From JANMDU01 sp031418715 (lineage in GTDB: Bacteria > Pseudomonadota > Gammaproteobacteria > Burkholderiales > Burkholderiaceae_C): 64,000 nt of DNA. The stretch is from positions 124,001 through 188,000 of the forward strand of contig JANOJL010000067.1 of the NCBI GenBank assembly GCA_031418715.1, given 5' to 3'. Under the pieces are notes generated by a model. That model was not told where the DNA came from and searched no databases. It saw only the letters and a list, made by a program, of their open reading frames with translations. The position numbers and the translations under genes were made by a program. Of this stretch, positions 46,249 to 55,192 are shown piece by piece (position 1 is the first letter of the stretch; each line of letters opens with the position of its first letter).

Positions 46249-47745
46249 TCAAAGCAGACTAGTTTCAGCTACCGCTGCCGCCAGCATCGTAATCCCTGTT
46301 GCGATCTCCTCTTGGCTCAGGCTTGCATACCCTAAGACCAATCCTGCGCAGAGCTGGCTTCGGTGCGAAAGACCTGATGCGTACATGGGGCTAATGGGCT
46401 TGACACCCACGCCCAGCCGCATGGCATGCGCCACAAGAAGTGCTTCTTGGTCGACGCGCAGATTTTTGATCCACACAACGATATGCAGACCGGACGCTGC
46501 GCCCTCGACGTGTGCGATGTTGGTCAAGTGCTTCTCAATCGCCTGCAGCAAAGTGATCCGCCGCCGTTCGTTGTCACGCCGAGCGCGGCGAATGTGCCTT
46601 TCGTATGCCCCGCTTCGAATGAGCGATGCGAGCGCCATTTGCTCAAGGCGCGGCGTATGCCGATCAGTCAAGTTTTTTGCTTGCACAAAACTGCGGATCA
46701 ATGATGGAGGCAAAACGAGATAGCCAATGCGCAACTGCGGTGAAAGCGCCTTTGAAAACGTGCCGATGTAGATGACGCTGTCGTATTGGTCTATAGATTG
46801 CAGTGCATCGACGGGGCGCAAGCCGTAGCGGAATTCTCCATCGTAATCGTCTTCAATGATCCATGTACTGTGGCGCTGCGCCCAGCTGAGTAACTCACGC
46901 CGACGCGCAATAGGCATCACGCCACCGAGCGGAAACTGATGCGAAGGCGTGACGTAAGCAAGCGCACAGCGGCTTGTCCCGTGCCCGTTCGTCGGTAACG
47001 CTTGCGTCATCAGCCCTTGTTCGTCAACCGGCATCGCACACATCTGCGCGCCCGCAGCTTGAAACACATGATGTGCTTTCAGGTAACAAGGCTCTTCAAT
47101 GGCAATGCTGTTGCCCGGATCGAGCAAGACGCGAGCGCAGAGATCAATCGCTTGCTGAGAGCCATTAACAATGAGGATTTGATCGGCATCACAGCTCAAA
47201 CCACGCGAGCGGCGCAGGTAGCCCTGAAGCTCAGTGCGCAATTCTGGCTCGCCTTGTGGGCTGGCGTAGTAGAGCTGAGGCTGACGGGCAAGCAAAGCGC
47301 GGTCATAAGCACGCCGCCACGCGAGCGTTGGAAAGCCATCCGGCGAGAGTGCGCCGTAGAGGAAATGAATCGTTGATTGCTTGCGGCTTTCATCCTGGGG
47401 CACTTGCAAATCAAATTGATTGGCGCGGCGGCTGTAGGCCGACAGCTTGGGCTCTTTGCCCACATGTGATTTCGCTGGCGAAGCGGCTTTGCTCCTTCGT
47501 GTGATACCCGCAGCCACTCTTGCTACAGCGCCTTGAGATGTTTCGATATAGCCCTCGGCTGCCAACTGCTCATACACAGCCATCACCGTGCCTCTGGCAA
47601 TGCCATGCTCGCTGGCGAGCGCGCGAGTGGATGGCAGCTTTGAGCCCGCGCGCAGCAGGCCATCCATGATCTGAGATTTAAGCAGCGCGTAAATCCGCCC
47701 GCTGGTTGTGGCAGATTGCTCAATTGGCGCAGATTTAATGATCAA
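46249..47745 (-). CDS. PdxR/MocR-type regulator (GntR + aminotransferase)
   Basis: The 498-residue protein joins an N-terminal GntR winged helix (SGRIYALLKSQIMDGLLRAG, STRALASEHGIARGTVMAVY) to a fold-type-I aminotransferase domain (FLYGALSPDGFPTLAWRRAY, SQQAIDLCARVLLDPGNSIA, IEDDYDGEFRYGLRPVDALQ, YIGTFSKALSPQLRIGYLVL with the PLP lysine in FSKALSP). Such regulators bind pyridoxal phosphate or an amino compound and control nearby genes. Its divergent partner is the PaiB-like gene 93 bases away. Confidence 0.9.
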   Translation of the reverse strand: MIIKSAPIEQSATTSGRIYALLKSQIMDGLLRAGSKLPSTRALASEHGIARGTVMAVYEQLAAEGYIETSQGAVARVAAGITRRSKAASPAKSHVGKEPKLSAYSRRANQFDLQVPQDESRKQSTIHFLYGALSPDGFPTLAWRRAYDRALLARQPQLYYASPQGEPELRTELQGYLRRSRGLSCDADQILIVNGSQQAIDLCARVLLDPGNSIAIEEPCYLKAHHVFQAAGAQMCAMPVDEQGLMTQALPTNGHGTSRCALAYVTPSHQFPLGGVMPIARRRELLSWAQRHSTWIIEDDYDGEFRYGLRPVDALQSIDQYDSVIYIGTFSKALSPQLRIGYLVLPPSLIRSFVQAKNLTDRHTPRLEQMALASLIRSGAYERHIRRARRDNERRRITLLQAIEKHLTNIAHVEGAASGLHIVVWIKNLRVDQEALLVAHAMRLGVGVKPISPMYASGLSHRSQLCAGLVLGYASLSQEEIATGITMLAAAVAETSLL

Positions 47746-47838
47746 CTGGACTCCTCATATTCTCAATAACTGGTCATTTCATACAGGCCAGATGACTCAG
47801 AATATACAGGCTTCATCCATCATTTTCAGCTTCACGCC

Positions 47839-48513
47839 ATGCTCATCCCTCAAGAATTTTCTATTGCCGACACCGCTGGCCTGCATCGCATCATCGCCAG
47901 CCATCCACTGGGTGCTTTGATCACGCCCACGGCAATACCAACAACAGCCGGGCTCAATGTCAATCACATTCCTTTTGAGCTCAATCCAGAAGGCGGCGAG
48001 CTAGGCGTGCTCACCGGCCATGTGGCCCGAGCCAACCCTGTTTGGCAAGAGTGCGCGGGTGCTGCTCACGATGTCTTGGTCATCTTCCGAGGCAACGAGG
48101 GCTATATCTCGCCAAGCTGGTATCCGGGCAAGCAAGAGACACATCGCTTCGTACCCACATGGAATTACGAGGTGGTGCATGCGCGCGGCAAGCTCATCGT
48201 GCACGACGATGAAAAGTTTCTACGCGGCGTGCTCGCCCGCCTCACGCGCAGGCATGAGGCCGCAGAGCCCAAGCCTTGGAAAATGGGCGACGCACCAGCG
48301 GATTTTTTAACCGCCATGATCAAAGCGGTCGTTGGCATACAGATACGGATTACTTACCTCGAAGGCATGGCCAAGCTCAGCCAAAACCGCGCACAGCGTG
48401 ATTTTGATGGCGCGGTTCACGCAATAGAGAGCAAAGGCAGTCAAGAGCTGGCTAGTGCCATGACAAATGCATTCAGGCGCGATGACGGCATTGATCTGAT
48501 GCAAACCATGTGA
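47839..48513 (+). CDS. PaiB-like FMN-binding protein
   Basis: The 224-residue protein matches the FMN-binding negative regulator family named after B. subtilis PaiB: MLIPQEFSIADTAGLHRIIA, HPLGALITPTA, GVLTGHVARANPVWQECAGA, FRGNEGYISPSWYPGKQETH, VPTWNYEVVHARGKLIVHDD. It has a flavin-reductase-like split barrel. PaiB in Bacillus affects protease and sporulation genes; its role in Gram-negative bacteria is not settled. It is divergent from the PdxR-like regulator, which probably controls it. Confidence 0.85.
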   Translation: MLIPQEFSIADTAGLHRIIASHPLGALITPTAIPTTAGLNVNHIPFELNPEGGELGVLTGHVARANPVWQECAGAAHDVLVIFRGNEGYISPSWYPGKQETHRFVPTWNYEVVHARGKLIVHDDEKFLRGVLARLTRRHEAAEPKPWKMGDAPADFLTAMIKAVVGIQIRITYLEGMAKLSQNRAQRDFDGAVHAIESKGSQELASAMTNAFRRDDGIDLMQTM

Positions 48514-48562
48514 AGGAAGTTCGCGCGCCCGAACTCGAGAGCAAGTGCAGACACAATTCGCA

Positions 48563-48640
48563 AGCTATATCGCGATGAACTTAATTGCGCACCGCACAAT
48601 CAATATGCCGGTTAATCAGTAAAAACACTTTAAGAATTCA
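48563..48640 (-). repeat. Dispersed repeat copy beside the aceA terminator
   Basis: GCTATATCGCGATGAACTTA, GCACCGCACAATCAATATGC, CGGTTAATCAGTAAAAACAC is a more diverged inverse copy. It pairs with the copy at 44945 as the outer edge of the duplicated module. Confidence 0.55.
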
Positions 48641-48643
48641 ATA

Positions 48644-48676
48644 AAAAAAGCCCACAGATCACTCTGCGGGCTTTTC
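48644..48676 (-). terminator. Terminator after aceA
   Basis: AAAAAAAGCCCACAGATCAC, TCTGCGGGCTTTT is a strong stem-loop downstream of aceA. The 45 bases beyond it resemble those at 42027-42070. Confidence 0.85.
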
Positions 48677-48722
48677 TCGTCAGGCGCAGCGAGCTGCGCC
48701 ATCATCTACTCAGATCAAGCAA

Positions 48723-50042
48723 TCAATGTGTGCCGTCCATGAACTGCTCATCTTCCGTCGAGCCTTTCAAAGCTGCGGTAGAAGCATTGGCTTCAATGGT
48801 GGTGGTCACGGCATCGAAATAACCCGTGCCCACTTCGCGCTGATGCTTCACAGCGGTGAAGCCGCGCTCGGCTGCTTTGAACTCTTTCTCTTGCAGCTCA
48901 ACGAAGGCGGTCATGTTGTTGCGAGCATAGCCGTAGGCCAGATCAAACATGCCGTAGTTCAGTGAGTGGAAGCCAGCCAAGGTGATGAACTGGTATTTGT
49001 AGCCCATCGCGCCGAGTTCGCGCTGGAATTTGGCGATGGTTGCATCGTCCAAGTTTTTCTTCCAATTGAACGATGGCGAGCAGTTGTACGAAAGCAGCTT
49101 GCCGGGGAACTTGGCGTGGATCGCGTCAGCAAATGCTTTGGCGAAAGCCAAATCAGGCGTGCCGGTTTCGCACCAGATCAGATCAGCATACTCAGCGTAA
49201 GCGAGGCCACGGCTGATGGCTTGATCCAAGCCGTTTTTCACGCGGTAGAAGCCTTCCACCGTGCGCTCGCCGGTGATAAATGGCTTGTCGTTATCGTCCA
49301 CATCGCTGGTCACGAGGTTGGCGGCTTCGGCATCGGTACGAGCCAAGAGCACGGTGGGCGTGCCCATCACGTCGGCAGCCAAACGAGCGGCAACGAGCTT
49401 GCTCACGGCATCACGGGTGCTCACAAGCACTTTGCCGCCCATGTGGCCGCATTTCTTGGCAGCTGCCAACTGGTCTTCAAAGTGAACGCCTGCAGCGCCC
49501 GCTTCGATCATGGCCTTCATCAGCTCAAAAGCATTGAGCACGCCACCAAAGCCAGCTTCTGCATCGGCCACGATGGGCGCGAAGTAATCGATATAGCCTT
49601 CATCGCCAGGGCCCTTGCCTTCGCTCCACTGGATTTGGTCCGCGCGGGTGAATGTTGCGTTGATTTTCTTCACAACCTTTGGCACGGAATCCACGCTGTA
49701 GAGCGACTGGTCTGGATACATTTCGCCATTGCTGTTGGCATCGCCGGCGACTTGCCAGCCAGAGAGATAAATGGCTTTCAAGCCAGCTTTAACTTGCTGC
49801 ATGGCTTGGTTGCCGGTCAATGCGCCGAGCGAATTGATGAATGGCTCGGTGTTGATCAAATTCCACAGCTTCTCAGAGCCGCGCTTGGCCAAGGTGTGCT
49901 CCACTTGCAGCGAACCGCGCAGGCGCACTACTTCGGCAGCCGTGTAGCCGCGCTTGATGCCCTTCCAGCGAGGGTTCGTCGCCCAGTCTTGCTCGAGCTG
50001 CGCAATTTGCTGCTCACGTGTCAGGTTCGTCCAGTTGCTCAT
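48723..50042 (-). CDS. aceA: Isocitrate lyase
   Basis: From ATG 50042 the product is 439 residues. It carries the isocitrate-lyase signature KKCGHMGGK with the catalytic cysteine, VVADAEAGFGGVLNAFELMK, DRDNDKPF-like VDDNDKPFITGERT, and GYKYQFITLAGFHSLNYGMF near the end. It cleaves isocitrate to glyoxylate and succinate, opening the glyoxylate cycle for growth on acetate or fatty acids. GGAG lies eight bases before this ATG; the ATG at 50048 is only two bases from it, and one at 50051 is also in frame. A 46-base inverted repeat sits upstream. A partial copy of its 3' end occurs at 45100. Confidence 0.96.
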   Translation of the reverse strand: MSNWTNLTREQQIAQLEQDWATNPRWKGIKRGYTAAEVVRLRGSLQVEHTLAKRGSEKLWNLINTEPFINSLGALTGNQAMQQVKAGLKAIYLSGWQVAGDANSNGEMYPDQSLYSVDSVPKVVKKINATFTRADQIQWSEGKGPGDEGYIDYFAPIVADAEAGFGGVLNAFELMKAMIEAGAAGVHFEDQLAAAKKCGHMGGKVLVSTRDAVSKLVAARLAADVMGTPTVLLARTDAEAANLVTSDVDDNDKPFITGERTVEGFYRVKNGLDQAISRGLAYAEYADLIWCETGTPDLAFAKAFADAIHAKFPGKLLSYNCSPSFNWKKNLDDATIAKFQRELGAMGYKYQFITLAGFHSLNYGMFDLAYGYARNNMTAFVELQEKEFKAAERGFTAVKHQREVGTGYFDAVTTTIEANASTAALKGSTEDEQFMDGTH

Positions 50043-50098
50043 GTTCATCACTCCGGTTAAGTTAAATCAAAGAATCGAAAAGCCGATGAGCAACTATA

Positions 50099-50144
50099 AC
50101 TCTTATATAAGACTATTTTACAATCTTGTGTCTTATAGAAGAGT
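50099..50144. promoter_or_regulatory. Inverted repeat in the aceA promoter
   Basis: Arms ACTCTTATATAAGAC (50099-50113) and GTCTTATAGAAGAGT (50130-50144) match at 14 of 15 positions and flank 16 AT-rich bases about 55 bases before the ATG. It is likely the binding site of the regulator of aceA; I cannot name it. Confidence 0.55.
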
Positions 50145-50344
50145 AAATCTAAATTCAATGAAATCAATAGGTTGCAGAGATTTTTCTTAATGTGGATTTG
50201 CATTTTCCATATTGAGAAATAATGCGGCGGCGCAGCAAAGCGTTTATTTTGTAATATGAAATTAAAATTGCACAGTGCGGTATGCCTATCGCATCGCCGC
50301 GCACAACCCTCAGACCTATCCCGCAGAAAATTGTAGGTTGAAAA

Positions 50345-51004
50345 TCAAGCCGTGAGCGCTGCGCTGCTGGCGAGTTTGCCGGTCAAATCAAGCGCCATGA
50401 CCTGTTGAATTTTGACTTCCATTTCGGGAAATTTTTTGATCATCTGCTCCAACTTGTCAGCACCAAAGGCGAAAACGCGGCTCTCGCCGTGCGCGACAAC
50501 AGTTGCCGTTGCTGGGCGTTTGGTCACAAAGCTGATTTCGCCAATGAGTGCGCCTGAGCGCAGCGTTGCCACGACCCGCTCGCCCACCAACACGCTGGCG
50601 GCGCCATCTATCAACACCATGAGCTCGGGAACAGGTTGACCAATTTGCGTCAACTCCATTCCTTTCGGAATTTCGACCCAGCGCCCAATATTGACGAGGC
50701 GCTGCAGCTCAACTTCGGTTAGGTGTGCGAAAACTCCCTGATGCAACCGCCTCGCATCAGGGGAGAGCTGCACACCTGTTGACTCCAGATGCATGCGAAG
50801 CAATTGAAACAAGTTGATCGCCACAAACACCAAAGCCCAGCCAATGCCAACCCACAAAGGCTTCTCTGATCCTGCGTAAAGATATACCGCCTCTAAGGCC
50901 AAGGCAACCACGGCGAGGGCCCGAAGCCAAGCCATGTGCGTGACCAAGTAAGACGCGGCCAACAGCACATAACATAAATGACCTACCCAATCATGCCAAT
51001 CCAT
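50345..51004 (-). CDS. Membrane protein with cyclic-nucleotide-binding domain (Popeye-like layout)
   Basis: The 219-residue protein has three N-terminal membrane segments (VGHLCYVLLAASYLVTHMAW, ALAVVALALEAVYLYAG, WVGIGWALVFVAINLFQLLR) and then a CRP-like cyclic-nucleotide-binding domain (GVFAHLTEVELQRLVNIGRW, VLIDGAASVLVGERVVATLR, GALIGEISFVTKRPATATVV with the phosphate-binding GEISF and R). There is no DNA-binding helix-turn-helix. Three membrane helices plus one such domain is the layout of the Popeye (POPDC) proteins. Ligand and role are unknown; a membrane cAMP or nucleotide sensor is likely. Confidence 0.82.
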   Translation of the reverse strand: MDWHDWVGHLCYVLLAASYLVTHMAWLRALAVVALALEAVYLYAGSEKPLWVGIGWALVFVAINLFQLLRMHLESTGVQLSPDARRLHQGVFAHLTEVELQRLVNIGRWVEIPKGMELTQIGQPVPELMVLIDGAASVLVGERVVATLRSGALIGEISFVTKRPATATVVAHGESRVFAFGADKLEQMIKKFPEMEVKIQQVMALDLTGKLASSAALTA

Positions 51005-51217
51005 GTATCGCCTTCTCCTTACTGAGGGTTAATTCGCCAGCGCAAGCTTTTGGATTGCACTAATTTAGCCGCAGCCCCAGACCCAAGTCAACACTACCAC
51101 ATAGCCCTGGCACCCAAGGCCATCACACCGAGCAAAAAGAAAAAAGGCTTGAGAACCTCTTTTTCAAGAGATTTTCAAGCCATTTTGGCCGCTGGAGCTT
51201 ACAAATTCTGTGTGGAC

Positions 51218-51256
51218 TGCTATCGAATTAATAGCAAATTAGCTATACGCAGGTAG
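51218..51256 (-). repeat. Dispersed repeat fragment at the nitronate monooxygenase end
   Basis: TGCTATCGAATTAATAGCAA, TTAGCTATACGCAGG is a short inverse-type copy that overlaps the gene's last codons. Confidence 0.5.
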
Positions 51257-52210
51257 CGCAGCGATCCGTGCGCGGGCTGCAGCGTATTCACGCTTTAAGC
51301 GAGCAACCAGATCGGCGGCGCTGGTGACTTCTTTGATCACACCAATGCCTTGGCCGCAGCCCCAAATGTCTTTCCAGGCTTTGGCATCGCCTGCGCCGCC
51401 GAAATTCATTTTGCTGGGGTCGCTCTCGGGGAGTTTGTCGGGATCCATGCCAGCGTTTTTGATACTGCCTTTGAGGTAGTTGCCATGTATGCCGGTATAA
51501 AAGTTGGAATAAACGATGTCATCTGAGTTGCTCTCGGTGATCATCTTTTTGTAATCGTCGCTGGCGCGGGCCTCATGCGTGGCGATAAATGGGGAGCCGA
51601 TATAAGCCAGATCAGCGCCAGCGCATTGGGCGGCAAGGATGGCGTCGCCGCTGGCAATGGAGCCCGAGAGGGCAATCGCGCCATCAAACCATTGGCGGAT
51701 TTCTTGCAGCATGGCGAATGGGCTCTTGGTTGAGGCATGGCCGCCTGCGCCTGCAGCAACAGGAATGAGGCCGGTCGCACCCTTCTCGATCGCTTTGCGG
51801 GCAAATACGTTGTTGATCACATCATGCAAAGTAATGCCGCCCCAAGCTTTCACGGCTTGGTTTACATCTTCGCGCGCGCCCAGGCTGGTGATTATGATGG
51901 GCACTTTGTATTTTTCGCACAGCGCCATGTCGTGATCGAGCCGGTCGTTGCTTTTGTGAACGATCTGATTGATAGCGAATGGAGCAGCAGGCTTAGTGGG
52001 ATTGGCTTTGTTGTACGCGGCCAGCTCTTCGGTGATCTCAATCAACCATTCCTCAACTTGCGCTGCTGGACGTGCATTGAGCGCAGGCATCGAGCCAACG
52101 ATGCCTGCTTTGCACTGGGCAATCACCAGCTTGGGATTGCTGATGATGAACAGCGGGCTGCCGATGACGGGGAAAGGCAGATTTTGGAGGATAGCGGGGA
52201 TTTGGCGCAT
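51239..52210 (-). CDS. Nitronate monooxygenase (2-nitropropane dioxygenase family)
   Basis: The 323-residue TIM-barrel protein has PFPVIGSPLFIISNPKLVIA at the start, AGIVGSMPALNARP, IITSLGAREDVNQAV, KGATGLIPVAAGAGGHASTK for FMN phosphate, and DAILAAQCAGADLAYIGSPF. These fit the NMO/NPD family, which uses FMN to oxidise alkyl nitronates; related enoyl reductases share the fold. It is the last gene of the leftward run with acyl-CoA dehydrogenase and etfAB, so a fatty-acid or branched-chain role is suggested by context. Confidence 0.85.
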   Translation of the reverse strand: MRQIPAILQNLPFPVIGSPLFIISNPKLVIAQCKAGIVGSMPALNARPAAQVEEWLIEITEELAAYNKANPTKPAAPFAINQIVHKSNDRLDHDMALCEKYKVPIIITSLGAREDVNQAVKAWGGITLHDVINNVFARKAIEKGATGLIPVAAGAGGHASTKSPFAMLQEIRQWFDGAIALSGSIASGDAILAAQCAGADLAYIGSPFIATHEARASDDYKKMITESNSDDIVYSNFYTGIHGNYLKGSIKNAGMDPDKLPESDPSKMNFGGAGDAKAWKDIWGCGQGIGVIKEVTSAADLVARLKREYAAARARIAALPAYS

Positions 52211-52246
52211 TTTTATCTCTTTTGCGTTTTTAGCGATAAATGATTT

Positions 52247-54037
52247 TTAAAAAGCTTCGAGCGCGAGAGCAGTGACTGGCTCAGCGCCTTCGACAATGCT
52301 GTCGCGCACGCCAGGGGCTTTGCTCAGCATGTGGTCAGCGTAGAAGCGAGCCGTGATGATTTTGGCTTTCATGAATTCAACATCGTTGCCTGCTTCCAGT
52401 TCATCTTCAGCAGCGAGCAGCGAGCGCGCCATTTGCCAGCCAGCAAACACATTGCCAGCGAGCATGAGATAAGGCACGCTACCAGCGAATACGGCATTTG
52501 GAGAGGCCTTTGTATTGCCCGCGACGAATTCGATCACGTCGATCAAGGCTTTGCGGGCTGGCGTGAGGCGCTTGAGCACCGCACGAGCCTGCACGCTGTC
52601 TCGTGCGGCGAGTGCTTTTTCAGTGGCTTCGATTTGCGACACGATACCTTTGGCCATTTGGCCGCCGTCGCGTGAAGTCTTGCGGCCTACGAGGTCGTTG
52701 GCTTGAATCGCTGTAGTGCCTTCGTAGATGGTGAGAATTTTTGCATCACGGTAATACTGCGCTGCGCCGGTTTCTTCAATGAAGCCCATGCCGCCATGAA
52801 CCTGCACACCAATTGACGTGACTTCCAAACTCATCTCAGTCGAATAGCCTTTGACGAGCGGCACCATGAAATCATAAAACGCAGCATTTTGCTTGCGCAC
52901 TTCAGCATCCGGGTGGTGATGCGCCGCATCGAATGCAGCAGCAGCGCCAGCGGCCATCGCGCGGCAGCCTTCGGTGTAGGCGCGCATAGTCATGAGCATG
53001 CGCTTGACATCGGGGTGGTGAATGATTGCGGCGCTGCCAGGCATGGAGCCATCGACCGGGCGGCTTTGGACGCGGTCTTTCGCGTACTGCACGGCTTTTT
53101 GATAGGCGCGCTCAGCAATCGCAATGCCTTGCATGCCCACGGCATAACGCGCGGCATTCATCATGATGAACATGTATTCCAAGCCACGATTTTCTTGGCC
53201 AACCAAGTAGCCAATCGCGCCACCGTTGTCGCCATACTGAAGCACTGCGGTAGGCGAGGCTTTGATGCCCATCTTGTGCTCGATGCTTACGCATTGCACA
53301 TCGTTGCGTGCTCCTAAAGAACCATCTTTACCGACCATGAATTTCGGAACGACGAAGAGCGAAATACCCTTCACGCCTTCAGGCGCGCCCTGTACGCGAG
53401 CGAGCACGAGATGCACAATGTTCTCGGCCATGTCGTGTTCGCCATAGGTGATGTAAATCTTCGTGCCGAAGACTTTGTAAGAGCCATCAGGCAGTGGCTC
53501 TGCACGGGTGCGCACCAGCGCAAGATCAGAACCTGCTTGCGGCTCTGTGAGGTTCATCGTGCCCGTCCATTGCCCGCTCACGAGTTTTTCCAGATAGGTG
53601 GCCTTGAGCTCATCAGAGCCTGCGGTGAGCAGCGCTTCAATCGCGCCATCGGTGAGCAATGGGCACAGCGCAAAGCTCATGTTGGCGCTATTGCACATCT
53701 CAATGCAAGCTGCGCCAATCGTCTTGGGCAGTGCTTGGCCACCGTATTCAGAAGGATGCTGCAAACCTTGCCAGCCGCCGTCAACATATTGCTTAAACGC
53801 TCCTTTAAAGCCCGGCGTGGTCGTTACTTTGCCGTCTTTAAAGAAGGATGGGTTTTTATCGCCTTCCCAGTTGAGCGGCGAGAGCACACCTTCATTGAAC
53901 TTCGCGCATTCTTCGAGCACGGCCTGCGCCGTCTCGTAGCCCGCGTCTTCAAAGCCAGGAATCTGCGCCACTTGGTCGATGCCAGCAACATGCTTCATGG
54001 CAAACAGCATGTCTTTGATGGGGGCTTTGTAGGTCAT
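52247..54037 (-). CDS. Acyl-CoA dehydrogenase, long form
   Basis: The 596-residue protein is an acyl-CoA dehydrogenase of the long DmdC-like group: WQGLQHPSEYGGQALPKTIG, GTMNLTEPQAGSDLALVRTR, FGTKIYITYGEHDMAENIVH, GVQVHGGMGFIEETGAAQYY and the catalytic glutamate in TIYEGTTAIQANDLVGRK, then a C-terminal extension of about 120 residues. It forms the double bond in an acyl-CoA and passes electrons to EtfAB, whose genes lie directly upstream. The exact chain length or methylthio substrate is not readable. Confidence 0.92.
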   Translation of the reverse strand: MTYKAPIKDMLFAMKHVAGIDQVAQIPGFEDAGYETAQAVLEECAKFNEGVLSPLNWEGDKNPSFFKDGKVTTTPGFKGAFKQYVDGGWQGLQHPSEYGGQALPKTIGAACIEMCNSANMSFALCPLLTDGAIEALLTAGSDELKATYLEKLVSGQWTGTMNLTEPQAGSDLALVRTRAEPLPDGSYKVFGTKIYITYGEHDMAENIVHLVLARVQGAPEGVKGISLFVVPKFMVGKDGSLGARNDVQCVSIEHKMGIKASPTAVLQYGDNGGAIGYLVGQENRGLEYMFIMMNAARYAVGMQGIAIAERAYQKAVQYAKDRVQSRPVDGSMPGSAAIIHHPDVKRMLMTMRAYTEGCRAMAAGAAAAFDAAHHHPDAEVRKQNAAFYDFMVPLVKGYSTEMSLEVTSIGVQVHGGMGFIEETGAAQYYRDAKILTIYEGTTAIQANDLVGRKTSRDGGQMAKGIVSQIEATEKALAARDSVQARAVLKRLTPARKALIDVIEFVAGNTKASPNAVFAGSVPYLMLAGNVFAGWQMARSLLAAEDELEAGNDVEFMKAKIITARFYADHMLSKAPGVRDSIVEGAEPVTALALEAF

Positions 54038-54086
54038 ATCTTTTGTCTCGGTTGACGTTGTTAACTAGCGTAGAAAAAGAAAAAGA

Positions 54087-54236
54087 CCGGACGCAGAAGG
54101 CGCAAAGGTTACGCAGAAGGCGCAAAAAGATACCAAGAAAGATACTAAGAAAAAATTCAAAAAATGATATGCAATTTCTGAATTTTTTGTCTTCCTTTTG
54201 CGTCTTTTGCGTAACCTTTGCGTCTTCTGCGTCCGG
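54087..54236. repeat. Long inverted repeat between acyl-CoA dehydrogenase and etfA
   Basis: The left arm CCGGACGCAGAAGGCGCAAA, GGTTACGCAGAAGGCGC is mirrored by TGCGTAACCTTTGCGTCTTC, TGCGTCCGG, about 40 bases per arm with few mismatches, around an AT-rich loop of about 65 bases. It belongs to the group at 14365, 38697 and 57304. Confidence 0.8.
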
Positions 54237-54257
54237 TATTTGTATTTGAGTTTTGAC

Positions 54258-55190
54258 TTAGAGCTTAGATACCAATTCAGGCACAGCCACAAACAAATCA
54301 GCTTCCAGCCCGAAATCGGCCACGCTGAAAATCGGTGCTTCTGCGTCTTTGTTGATCGCCACGATGACTTTGCTGTCTTTCATGCCGGCTAAGTGCTGAA
54401 TCGCGCCAGAGATGCCGCAAGCGACATACAGCTGAGGCGCGACGATCTTGCCGGTTTGGCCGACTTGCCAATCGTTGGGTGCGTAACCTGCATCGACTGC
54501 TGCACGGCTTGCGCCGAGTGCAGCGCCCAGCTTATCGGCCAGCGGGGTCATCACTTCATTGAATTTCTCGGTGGAGCCAAGCGCGCGGCCGCCTGAGACG
54601 ATGATTTTGGCTGCAGTGAGCTCAGGGCGATCGAGCTTGGCGATTTCTGAGCCTACGAAGTGACTCTTGCCAGAATCAGCCGCTGCCGTGATCACATCAA
54701 CCGAAGCTGAGCCGCCGGTGGCTGCTGCTGGATCGAAGCCAGTGGTGCGCACGGTAATGACTTTCACCACATCGTGGGATTGAACGGTGGCAATTGCGTT
54801 GCCCGCGTAGATGCCGCGCTCAAAAGTATCTGGCGCATCGACCTTGGTGATGTCAGAGATCTGGCCAACATCAAGTTTTGCGGCCACGCGGGGAGCAATA
54901 TTCTTCCCTGACGCTGTGGACGGAAAGAGAATGTGCGAGTAGGCTGATGCAATCGCCAGCACTTGTGCGGCCATGTTTTCCGCCAAGCCATTGGCGAACT
55001 GCGCGCCATCGGCATGAATCACCTTGGTCACGCCCGCAATCGCTGCTGCTGCAGTAGCTGCTGCGCCGGCATTGCTGCCCGCAACTAGCACATGCACATC
55101 GCCACCGCAAGCCAGCGCCGCGGTCACAGTGTTGAGGGTGGCGCCTTTGATGGAGGCATTGTTGTGTTCTGCAATAACTAATGTTGTCAT
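54258..55190 (-). CDS. etfA: Electron transfer flavoprotein subunit alpha
   Basis: From ATG 55190 the product is 310 residues. It has an N-terminal part (TTLVIAEHNNASIKGATLNT) and the FAD domain (SGGRALGSTEKFNEVMTPLA, GYAPNDWQVGQTGKIVAPQL, YVACGISGAIQHLAGMKDSK, VIVAINKDAEAPIFSVADFG). With EtfB it carries electrons from acyl-CoA dehydrogenases to the quinone pool. AAGG lies about 10 bases before the ATG, and the gene begins three bases after the etfB stop. Confidence 0.95.
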   Translation of the reverse strand: MTTLVIAEHNNASIKGATLNTVTAALACGGDVHVLVAGSNAGAAATAAAAIAGVTKVIHADGAQFANGLAENMAAQVLAIASAYSHILFPSTASGKNIAPRVAAKLDVGQISDITKVDAPDTFERGIYAGNAIATVQSHDVVKVITVRTTGFDPAAATGGSASVDVITAAADSGKSHFVGSEIAKLDRPELTAAKIIVSGGRALGSTEKFNEVMTPLADKLGAALGASRAAVDAGYAPNDWQVGQTGKIVAPQLYVACGISGAIQHLAGMKDSKVIVAINKDAEAPIFSVADFGLEADLFVAVPELVSKL

Positions 55191-55192
55191 GA

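Noticed and set aside
48966..50060. 364-codon rightward frame antisense to aceA
   Set aside because: It mirrors the well-supported isocitrate lyase, has no family motif and depends on the high-GC third positions of the other strand.
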